Source of the DNA: Deltaproteobacteria bacterium
GTDB lineage: Bacteria; Desulfobacterota; Desulfarculia; Adiutricales; JAGVGV01
Direction: 5' to 3'
Length of the DNA: 5,163 nucleotides
Assembly: GCA_015233515.1 (NCBI GenBank)
Contig: JADFXS010000231.1
Coordinates: 1-5,163, forward strand
The translations under genes were made by a program, and so were the position numbers. The notes below the pieces were generated by a model. The model searched no databases and was not told the origin of the DNA. It saw nothing but the letters and a program-made list of their open reading frames with translations. The stretch's first letter is position 1. The number at the start of each line of letters is the position of its first letter. Below, one piece after another: positions 1 to 5,163 of this stretch.

Positions 1-1258
1 CGTCCTTTTTTATCAGGGCCAGAGGCCTACCGGCCAGATAAATGTATTCCGCTACCAGCTTACCCCCGGCATTGGTCTCCGCAATCAGTCGGCCGGAAAG
101 ATCATAGTGGAAAACGGTGAAAGAATCGTCCCCCGAGTGCCGGTCGTCATCGTCGCCGTCAGCCGTTGATTCCTTGATAACCCTTTGGCCCTGGGCATTA
201 TAAGTGTACTCCCCCAGAGCATGATGATGCTCCAGAACCTGGCTCAGTCGGTTGGCCTGGTTGTAAACAAAATTCCGCATGCCGTTAGAAATAGTGTTGC
301 CACTGGCATCGTATTTATGAAGACGGTCGGTACTGTCTAACAGCCGGTTTCCCTGGTAGCTATAGTTGTATAACGTTTTGTGGCGCTTTTGAGATAGCCG
401 GTTTCCATTGGCGTCGTAGGTGAACTCCAAATCACCCGGACATCCCTTGGCCGCCGCCAACCGCTTCAGGGGATCGTAGGAATAGGTTTGAGTATGTCCG
501 GGGAGGGCATCTTTTATGGAGGTAATATTTCCCGAGGGATCGGATAACCCGGTCAATCGGCCTTTTCCGTTTGAGGAGCTCGCGGAATCGTAGACCAGGG
601 ATACATTTTGGCGATGGTCCGGGTAACTCATTTTGACCGGTCTTCCGGCTTGATCGTAGCTCAAAGCCACGGTCACGCCATTGGCGTTGGTGCCGGCGGC
701 CGGAGTGCCATCGGTATTGTAGACAGTAAGAGTCGCCCCGCTATCCGGGGAGGCGCTCTCGGTCATCCGGCCCATGGGGTCATACCCATAGGAAGTTCCA
801 TTGTTTAACGGGTCAATAATTCCGGTGATCTTCCCAGTGGGTGAGTATTCGAGGTTAACCACACCCTGCAGAGGATCGATTACCTTGATCAGTTGGTTGG
901 TGAGACTATACCCGTATTGAGTAATATGTGCCTGAGCATCGGTCCTGGACACCAAATTTCCATTGGCGTCGTAAGAATATGAAACAGAATAACCGGCATT
1001 ATCTATTTCCCTCGTCTTCCGCCCCAACAAGTCATACTCATAATGGATGGTCCGGCCGCTGGGATAATTGATCGCCGTGACCTGGTCGGTTCCGCCGCCG
1101 CAGGAAGCGCACCCCGAGCTGTTATAGGTGAAGGTGACGGCGTTCCCGAGGGCGTCACTCAGGCTGGTCAGCTGCCGTAAATAGTTGTATTGATGGTAGG
1201 AAGTGTTACCATTCGCGTCGGTTTTAAACCGGAGGTACCACGCTAACCTCGCAGCAAG
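1..1258 (-). CDS. RHS/YD-repeat protein, C-terminal core fragment (5'-truncated; continues off left edge)
   Basis: Reading the minus strand gives 419 uninterrupted codons. They hold about fourteen YD-type units, such as HYEYDLLGRKT, SYSYDANGNLVS, SYGYDPMGRMT, FTYDANGNRLS, YTYNAQGQRV and FHYDLSGRLIAETN, and end with YIYLAGRPLALIKKD at the edge. RHS proteins are large secreted or surface proteins whose YD repeats form a shell around a variable C-terminal, often toxic, domain; the last motif is the usual end of the core, so the variable C-terminus lies outside the window. A GCASCGGG element at about 1091-1114 is common in such proteins. The 5' side is broken: YD homology fades above about 1220, the next twelve codons are unlike RHS, and an in-frame TAG lies at 1259-1261. 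There is no ATG, GTG or TTG before a TTG pair at 1025-1030, inside a repeat. It is therefore probably a remnant, not an expressed gene. Family assignment is sure; functionality is doubtful. Confidence 0.85.
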
Positions 1259-1403
1259 CTACGGGGTATGCGCTCGCCTGCATGTTCAAGCCAAGGCCGA
1301 CTCCTTGCATCCTTTTACTCACGCCGTCATCCCGATAGAGCACATGCAAGGACGCAGCGCCTTCCAGGTAAAGCAAAACATGGGCCACAAAATTAGCAAT
1401 ATT
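1223..1403. other. GC-rich structured segment joined to the broken RHS end
   Basis: This segment abuts the point where RHS homology ends and gives way to AT-rich DNA near 1386-1400. It contains the hairpin at 1241-1272 and a perfect 9-bp inverted repeat, TCCTTGCAT at 1302-1310 against ATGCAAGGA at 1344-1352. It carries overlapping open frames on both strands: a plus frame from ATG at 1203 to 1493, and a minus frame of about 60 codons ending in TAA at 1224-1226. Neither has a visible ribosome binding site or a recognisable domain. A remnant of a mobile or dispersed repeat element is the most economical reading, but this is inference. Confidence 0.35.
1241..1272. repeat. REP-like imperfect hairpin
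   Basis: ACCTCGCAG (1246-1254), loop CAAG, CTACGGGGT (1259-1267) form a nine-position stem with one T-G wobble and one C-A mismatch. Outer arms CGC (1241-1243) and GCG (1270-1272) extend it past a two-base bulge. The RHS-frame stop codon (1259-1261) lies in this hairpin. It resembles dispersed palindromic elements in general shape; copy number elsewhere in the genome is unknown. There is no T-tract, so it is a poor terminator. Confidence 0.5.
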
Positions 1404-1427
1404 TTAGCTTGTTATTATAATTACAAA

Positions 1428-1451
1428 ATATTCGAATATAGCTTCGAAGCT
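1428..1451. repeat. Two abutting perfect 12-bp palindromes
   Basis: ATATTCGAATAT (1428-1439) is directly followed by AGCTTCGAAGCT (1440-1451). Both are perfect and share the core TTCGAA, with centres 12 bp apart. This geometry would suit a tandem dimeric-regulator site, but no gene start lies nearby. It could also be a relic of a mobile element end or a sequence coincidence. Confidence 0.6.
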
Positions 1452-1492
1452 TCAACGAATCGGTCTAAAAAGTGGATAGTTTTTATACAGTA

Positions 1493-1507
1493 ACATGAAA
1501 AAATCAT
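1493..1507 (+). repeat. 15-bp direct repeat, copy 1
   Basis: ACATGAAAAAATCAT occurs here and identically, in the same orientation, at 3496-3510. The two copies flank the HD-GYP gene, about 2.0 kb apart. This copy also contains an inverted repeat, CATGA-AAAAA-TCATG (1494-1508). The A-run lowers its information content, so chance is possible. Confidence 0.55.
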
Positions 1508-1508
1508 G

Positions 1509-1523
1509 GATAGTGTAACTATC
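1509..1523. repeat. Short inverted repeat, operator-like
   Basis: GATAGT (1509-1514), GTA, ACTATC (1518-1523) is a perfect 6-bp inverted repeat with a 3-base centre. A related half, GGATAGT, also occurs at 1474-1480. No gene starts nearby, so a regulatory role is only a possibility. Confidence 0.35.
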
Positions 1524-1625
1524 TACTTGCTCAGGGGTAAGAAAAATTGAGGGCGGTGTGAAAAAGAACAGGAACGCGGAATCGAAGAAAGAAAATTGGA
1601 ATACATGCCATTATTAATAGCGCCG

Positions 1626-1643
1626 GATAAAATTTATTTTATC
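1626..1643. other. AT-rich hairpin overlapping the HD-GYP stop codon
   Basis: GATAAAAT (1626-1633), TT, ATTTTATC (1636-1643) is a perfect 8-bp inverted repeat that includes the TAA stop (1634-1636). The 2-base centre means the real loop would be larger and the stem short and weak. On the minus strand it is followed by CCGGCGC, not a T-tract, so a Rho-independent terminator is not well supported. No better terminator is visible for this gene. Confidence 0.35.
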
Positions 1644-3112
1644 ATAATTCGGCTTGAATTATTTTTCTTTCCGCTTAGAAAGTAAACAAATTGTTGAACC
1701 AGTATTTTTTTCTTCGGATTTGTTTCTTCGGTGTATATCTGTTTGAGCGCTTGAGAAGCGGTAAAAGCGGCGCGATAAGGTTTCTTTTTGGTCATGCTGT
1801 CGAATTTATCCGCTATGCCGACAAGACGCGACAAGGTTGAAATCTGATTTGCGCGAAGTCCCTTAGGATAGCCGGAACCATCCGAATTCTCATGATGTTC
1901 AGCGACAAATATCAAGGTCTGTTGAGGGAAAAGCATGGAAGATTTGAGGATGGCCACGCCATAATTGGGGTGCTCCTTAATATCCGTCCATTCACTATTA
2001 GTTAAGGGTGCCTGCTTATCAAGAACAGATTGATCTATTTTGGTCAGGCCTATATCATGAAAAAGAGCGCCCATGCCGGCTATTTTCAAATATTCTTCTG
2101 ACATACCTATATATAATCCAAAGGATGTCACTAAAAGGCAGACATTGGCCGAATGATTGAAGATACTGGTATCTTGGTTAAATAATAGATACATGTCTTG
2201 AAAAGTATCAGGGTCTTTAACCATGGTCTTAAAAATACCACTAATTAAATAAGATGCTTTTTTATATTTTTCTTCGATAAATGGTTGGGTTAAAATATCG
2301 GTAATGGCTTCAACGGCCTTTCCGTAAAGAACCATCTGTTTTTTGTCTTTTATGGGAGCGTCTTGAAAGCTGGGCAGGTTTTTAAGGTTTTTATAGGATT
2401 GGAAATAAGTTCGGTAATCATTTTCAAGAATATAGACGGTGGCTAATTTTCGTGTTTCCAGAATATTTCGAAGTCCAATCGTATATTCAGCGTGAGCTTT
2501 AATTATACGCCGGAGATAATGCTTTTTTTCATTTTTATCGTATATCTGGATATAGGTATCAAAAGGAATTTTTCGGCCGGGCACTATTCCTTCAAACTCT
2601 ACTTCGACCAAACCGACCGGGATCGTATCCGTGGAAACTATCTCTTCATTTAATAAAATTTTTTCCTTCTGAACTGGAGGCGGAGGTGTTTTATTGACTA
2701 TATTTCTGGCAATTAAATTTTTCATTTTAGTAGTCATAACTACATCGGAATTAGCATATTTTTTTACTACCTGGAGCAGTTGTTCATATTGAATCGGTTT
2801 GGTAAGGAATTCGGCCGCGCCAAGTTTCATGGACTTTGCCGCATTATCTTCCGTTCCGTGTCCGGTTAGAATTACCACCGGAATATGCGGTTTGGTCTGT
2901 TTTATGATTCCCAGGACTTCCAAACCATCGCGATCGAACATAGTAAGATCAGTAATAATCAGATCAAAATCCGTAAAAAGCAAGTAATCTTCCAACTTAA
3001 GAGGATCATTAAGTTCGCGGACTTCATAGTTATGCGGGCTGAGCATCCGGTTGAGGATTCTGGTGACCGCGGGTTCATCATCCACCACAAGAATTTTTTT
3101 ATTTTCCACCAT
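1634..3112 (-). CDS. Response regulator with receiver and HD-GYP phosphodiesterase domains
   Basis: A cytoplasmic 492-residue two-component output protein, predicted to hydrolyse cyclic-di-GMP when its receiver is phosphorylated. Residues 1-121 are a CheY-like receiver: acidic pair D11-D12, phospho-acceptor D55, T83 and K105-P106 are all present. A linker with four prolines (143-146) leads to an unnamed middle region (about 163-300, starting PVGLVEVEFEGIVPGRKIPF). The HD-GYP domain spans about 310-460 and keeps H320, H352-D353, H381, H406-H407, GYP (414-416) and D435, spaced as in characterised members. The lysine of the usual HDIGK motif is L356, and the position four before H320 is S316, not the glutamate of tri-iron enzymes, which suggests a binuclear site. 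No membrane segment is seen. The start is fixed by a TAA three bases upstream (3116-3118); no strong Shine-Dalgarno precedes it. The gene is clearly AT-richer than both neighbours and has no kinase partner here. Domain calls are sure; activity is inferred. Confidence 0.95.
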   Translation of the reverse strand: MVENKKILVVDDEPAVTRILNRMLSPHNYEVRELNDPLKLEDYLLFTDFDLIITDLTMFDRDGLEVLGIIKQTKPHIPVVILTGHGTEDNAAKSMKLGAAEFLTKPIQYEQLLQVVKKYANSDVVMTTKMKNLIARNIVNKTPPPPVQKEKILLNEEIVSTDTIPVGLVEVEFEGIVPGRKIPFDTYIQIYDKNEKKHYLRRIIKAHAEYTIGLRNILETRKLATVYILENDYRTYFQSYKNLKNLPSFQDAPIKDKKQMVLYGKAVEAITDILTQPFIEEKYKKASYLISGIFKTMVKDPDTFQDMYLLFNQDTSIFNHSANVCLLVTSFGLYIGMSEEYLKIAGMGALFHDIGLTKIDQSVLDKQAPLTNSEWTDIKEHPNYGVAILKSSMLFPQQTLIFVAEHHENSDGSGYPKGLRANQISTLSRLVGIADKFDSMTKKKPYRAAFTASQALKQIYTEETNPKKKILVQQFVYFLSGKKNNSSRIMIK

Positions 3113-3197
3113 AGCTTAACCATTGGAAGTCAAAGACGCCAAAGCGTAATTTTTATCTGACTGGAATAATACTACCTGAACTTTATTATACGCTAAT

Positions 3198-3227
3198 ATT
3201 ATCAAGGATAACCCTATGATTTGTCAA
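3198..3227 (-). promoter_or_regulatory. Sigma-70-like promoter for the HD-GYP regulator
   Basis: On the minus strand, a consensus TTGACA (-35, complement of 3222-3227) is followed after 18 bases by GATAAT (-10, complement of 3198-3203, five of six consensus bases). Transcription would begin near 3190 and give a leader of about 80 bases. A second TATAAT (complement of 3185-3190) has no good -35. The leader has a small hairpin, ACGC-CAAA-GCGT (3136-3147), but no recognisable riboswitch. Confidence 0.7.
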
Positions 3228-3450
3228 GGGTATGTTTATAGGCACTTTTATGCGGAGCATGAAACCTTTTCGAAATTATACTTCCGCGCTAATACTACCT
3301 TGTTGTTTCATAAGATATAGGAACTTTTTTTTACACGATACATTACCCAAGCTTCCCCTATGGAAAATTACATCTTTTTGATGAGCCTCTGTCATCTCCT
3401 TTGGAGCGCCCGGCGGTCATGGTACTAGAAGAAGAGCTCCTCAGACCTTT
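3228..3450. other. Gene-free stretch upstream of the regulator promoter
   Basis: No gene or RNA is recognisable. TAATACTACCT occurs at 3290-3300 and again at 3167-3177, on either side of the promoter, and could be a pair of regulator sites or a minor duplication. A T8 run near 3325-3332 has no stem before it on the plus strand. Confidence 0.4.
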
Positions 3451-3490
3451 CGTTCTTTTTTATCAGGGCCGGAGGAGCGTCGGCCGGATA
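3425..3490 (-). pseudogene. RHS 3'-end remnant
   Basis: Positions 3451-3490 align without gaps to 1-40, with about 32 of 40 bases the same, including TTTTTTATCAGGGCC. On the minus strand both encode the end of an RHS core: PADAPPALIKKN here, LAGRPLALIKKD at the left edge. After this the frame runs through ERSEELFF to a TAG at 3425-3427. No YD repeat precedes it, so this is at most a scrap of a second RHS copy or a shared 3' module. The same frame is open upstream to a TGA at 3620-3622 (about 65 codons), but has no ribosome binding site or recognisable domain. Confidence 0.5.
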
Positions 3491-3495
3491 CATTG

Positions 3496-3510
3496 ACATG
3501 AAAAAATCAT
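3496..3510 (+). repeat. 15-bp direct repeat, copy 2
   Basis: ACATGAAAAAATCAT, identical to 1493-1507 and in the same orientation. It lies six bases from the RHS remnant. A looser similarity follows both copies about 70 bases on (GAACAGG then AAC at 3569-3579 and 1566-1575), hinting at a longer, decayed duplication. Confidence 0.5.
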
Positions 3511-3642
3511 AATTGGCCGGACTTTTTGCTACCTCATAGGCATTAAAATATTGATCCGCCGAGCAAAGGAACAGGGAACCCGAGGTCAAAGAAAGGAGGC
3601 TGGAAGAAGGAGAGAAGGGTCAAATAGAACGATCAATGTAAA

Positions 3643-3688
3643 GCCGCCGTCGAAACATCGCCTGCAGCCATAAAGTTTCAACGGCGGC
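3643..3688 (-). terminator. Long stem-loop downstream of the HutH-family gene, possible terminator
   Basis: GCCGCCGTCGAAAC (3643-3656) pairs with GTTTCAACGGCGGC (3675-3688) over 14 positions with a single C-A mismatch and an 18-base loop. It begins about 50 bases past the lyase stop. On the minus strand the stem is followed by TTTACATT, a weak T-tract, so a factor-independent terminator is plausible but not classic. It could also be an RNA-stabilising structure or a dispersed repeat. Confidence 0.5.
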
Positions 3689-3702
3689 CGCAAAAATGGC
3701 TA

Positions 3703-3720
3703 AAGGTCGGTTTTGACCTT
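3703..3720 (-). terminator. Small hairpin just after the HutH stop codon
   Basis: AAGGTC (3703-3708), six-base loop, GACCTT (3715-3720) forms a perfect 6-bp stem 16 bases past the stop. On the minus strand it is followed by TAGCCATTTTTG, so the T-run is displaced by several bases. It may act together with the larger stem-loop downstream. Confidence 0.4.
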
Positions 3721-3736
3721 ATCGCCTGAAATTTGC

Positions 3737-5163
3737 TTATTCCATCACGCCGATGGCTTTTTCCACTTCCGCGATCAGTTCACCGCTTCTGATCAGAGCC
3801 GTGACCGCCTCGATGTCCTTGGAAATCACCCGGTCCTGATCCAGGAACGGCACATGTTCCCGGATGACCCGGCAGGCGGCCCGAGTTCCTTCACCAGGCG
3901 TGAAAGGCCGGTCGATGCGAAACAAATCCATGGCCTGGGCGCCGCAAAGTAATTCCACCGCCAGGACGTGTTCGGTATTATCCAGTATCTCCCGGCATTT
4001 TCTGGCGGATATAGTGCCCATGCTCACATGGTCTTCCTTATTGGCCGACGTGGGAATGGAATCGACGCACGCCGGATGGGCCAGGACCTTGTTTTCGGAA
4101 ACCAGGGCCGCGGCCGTGTACTGGGCGATCATATAGCCGGAGTTAAGACCGTTGCTGTTGACCAGGAAGGGCGTCAAATCGCTTAGCTGCGGGTTGACCA
4201 GACGTTCCACCCGCCGTTCCGAAACGCTGCCTAGCTCCGCCAGGGCCATGCCCAGGTAATCCATGACCAAAGCTATCGGTTGACCGTGAAAATTGCCGCC
4301 CAGAAGGAAGCTTTCCGTATCCGGGAAGATCAGAGGGTTGGTAGTACAGGAATTGATCTCGATTTCCACCACTTCCTTGACATGGGCGATGGCGTTGCGC
4401 GAGGCGCCGTGGACCTGGGGCGAACAGCGGAGCGTATAAGCGTCCTGGACTCGGGAACAGCCCCGGTGGGACAGAATGATCTCGCTGTTGTGAGTCATAC
4501 GGCGCATATTGGCCGCGGCGGCGATTTGACCCGGGTGCGGCCGGATTTGATGTATCCTGGGGTCGAACTCGGAGTCGCTGCCCATGAGCACTTCCAGGCT
4601 CAGAGCGCAGGCGATATCGGCGGCCTTGGCCAAACGCTCGGCGTCCTCCAGGACCAGACACGCGATGGCGGTCATGACCTGAGTGCCGTTGACCAGGGCC
4701 AAACCTTCTCCAGCTTCCAATTCCAGAGGCGGCAGACCTATAGCGGATAGAGCCCGGTCTCCCGGAATCCTTCGGCCTTGGTAAAAGGCCTCGCCCATGC
4801 CCAAGAGCACCAGGGCCAGGTGGGAAGTGGGCGCCAGATCGCCGCTGGCCCCCACCGATCCTTTTTCCGGAACAACCGGGCTTACACCGGCGTTGAGAAA
4901 AGCCAAAAGATAATGCAAGGGTTCGGGGCGAATACCGGCGTAACCCAAAGCCAGATCGTGGACTCGTATGGCCATGACGGCCCGGACCACGTCTTCCGGC
5001 AAGGGACGTCCCACGCCGGACGAATGGCTCATGATGATGTTTTTTTGGAGCTGCTTGGTGTCTCGAGGTGAAATGGCCGTCTGGCACAAGGCTCCGAAGC
5101 CGGTGGTCACGCCGTAGATGATCTTGTTTTCCGCCACCCACCTGTCCACCAGTTCGCGGCCCC
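3737..5163 (-). CDS. hutH: Histidine ammonia-lyase family protein (N-terminus off right edge)
   Basis: A cytoplasmic MIO-dependent lyase, predicted to convert L-histidine to urocanate and ammonia, the first step of histidine breakdown. The frame is open to the window edge. A GTG at 5147-5149 is not the true start, because the family needs about 41 more residues before it; five are visible, and the inferred full length is about 511, normal for HutH. The MIO-forming Ala-Ser-Gly is at 4841-4849 in GSVGASGDLAP. Counting from that GTG, residues matching Pseudomonas putida HutH active-site positions are Y12 (Y53), H42 (H83), N154 (N195), Q235 (Q277), Y238 (Y280), R241 (R283), F287 (F329) and E372 (E414). 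H42 and E372 favour histidine over tyrosine or phenylalanine. Several usually conserved spots differ: APTSH, QVHG, NSCTTNP and SANKED. No hutU, hutI or hutG is visible. Another aromatic amino acid lyase or aminomutase cannot be excluded. Confidence 0.93.
   Translation of the reverse strand, partial: GRELVDRWVAENKIIYGVTTGFGALCQTAISPRDTKQLQKNIIMSHSSGVGRPLPEDVVRAVMAIRVHDLALGYAGIRPEPLHYLLAFLNAGVSPVVPEKGSVGASGDLAPTSHLALVLLGMGEAFYQGRRIPGDRALSAIGLPPLELEAGEGLALVNGTQVMTAIACLVLEDAERLAKAADIACALSLEVLMGSDSEFDPRIHQIRPHPGQIAAAANMRRMTHNSEIILSHRGCSRVQDAYTLRCSPQVHGASRNAIAHVKEVVEIEINSCTTNPLIFPDTESFLLGGNFHGQPIALVMDYLGMALAELGSVSERRVERLVNPQLSDLTPFLVNSNGLNSGYMIAQYTAAALVSENKVLAHPACVDSIPTSANKEDHVSMGTISARKCREILDNTEHVLAVELLCGAQAMDLFRIDRPFTPGEGTRAACRVIREHVPFLDQDRVISKDIEAVTALIRSGELIAEVEKAIGVME

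Larger units (their letters stand above)
1404..1633. other. AT-rich gene-free spacer
   Basis: No convincing gene is present between the structured segment and the 3' end of the HD-GYP gene. The stretch holds two abutting palindromes (1428-1451), a GGATAGT repeat at 1474-1480 and 1508-1514, one copy of a 15-bp repeat (1493-1507), and an inverted repeat at 1509-1523. An ATTATA (1414-1419) reads as TATAAT on the minus strand but has no matching -35 at 16-18 bases, so no promoter is called. Confidence 0.5.

Noticed and set aside
1203..1493. Plus-strand 96-codon open frame
   Set aside because: It starts antisense inside the RHS coding region, crosses a composition break, has no ribosome binding site and no recognisable domain. 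I treat it as a chance frame, although a dispersed-repeat peptide is not excluded.
3113..3190. Cyclic-di-GMP riboswitch in the regulator leader
   Set aside because: The leader is only about 80 bases and I found no GEMM-type core or paired stems, only one 4-bp hairpin.
3593..3640. Plus-strand AAGGAGG followed by ATG at 3636-3638 as a small gene
   Set aside because: The ATG is followed at once by TAA and is too far from the Shine-Dalgarno-like sequence.
3643..3688. CRISPR repeat or integron attC site
   Set aside because: GTTTCAA-like arms occur only once, with no repeat-spacer array, and no clear attC core sites or integrase are visible.
4280..4750. Plus-strand 156-codon frame over the HutH gene
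   Set aside because: It is antisense to a strongly conserved enzyme gene, with no ribosome binding site and no domain.
4143..5141. Long minus-strand frame of 332 codons over the HutH gene
   Set aside because: It is a shifted-frame shadow of the lyase gene, rich in Gly, Arg and Pro and without any domain; the HutH frame explains the same DNA.
5147..5149. GTG as the start codon of HutH
   Set aside because: Active-site numbering matches HutH only if about 41 residues precede this codon, and the frame stays open to the window edge.

Overview
The window looks like a bacterial chromosome segment, most plausibly from a Desulfobacterota-type (former Deltaproteobacteria) or similar environmental Gram-negative. 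This is inference from the kind of proteins seen: an RHS/YD-repeat protein with a Gly-Cys-x-x-Cys-Gly element, a response regulator with an HD-GYP output domain, and a HutH-family lyase. No taxonomic marker gene is present. All three recognisable protein-coding regions are on the minus strand.

Layout from low to high coordinates. (1) Positions 1-1258: the C-terminal part of an RHS/YD-repeat protein, open off the left edge and cut off at its 5' end. YD-repeat homology stops near 1220 and an in-frame TAG follows at 1259-1261 with no credible start codon. (2) Positions 1223-1633: no convincing gene. It holds a GC-rich structured segment with hairpins, two abutting perfect 12-bp palindromes at 1428-1451, and short inverted and direct repeats. 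(3) Positions 1634-3112: a complete, AT-rich gene for a 492-residue two-component response regulator, with a receiver domain, an unnamed middle region and a C-terminal HD-GYP (cyclic-di-GMP phosphodiesterase type) domain. A good sigma-70-like promoter sits about 85-115 bases upstream of its start. (4) Positions 3113-3736: a gene-free stretch with that promoter, a small RHS 3'-end remnant at 3451-3490 resembling the left edge of the window, and a long imperfect inverted repeat downstream of the lyase gene. (5) Positions 3737-5163: a histidine ammonia-lyase (HutH) gene lacking only about its first 36 codons, which lie off the right edge. Its active-site residues are all recognisable.

The genes do not form an obvious pathway. 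HutH would feed histidine (or another aromatic amino acid) into catabolism through urocanate, but no other hut gene is visible. The regulator would turn a phosphorylation signal into cyclic-di-GMP hydrolysis, and no partner kinase is in the window. The RHS pieces look like remnants of recombination. The most interesting large-scale feature is the mosaic: an AT-rich signalling gene lies between two RHS fragments, with a 15-bp direct repeat also flanking it, next to a GC-rich metabolic gene. I saw no CRISPR array, tRNA, rRNA, intact transposase or clear new defence system.
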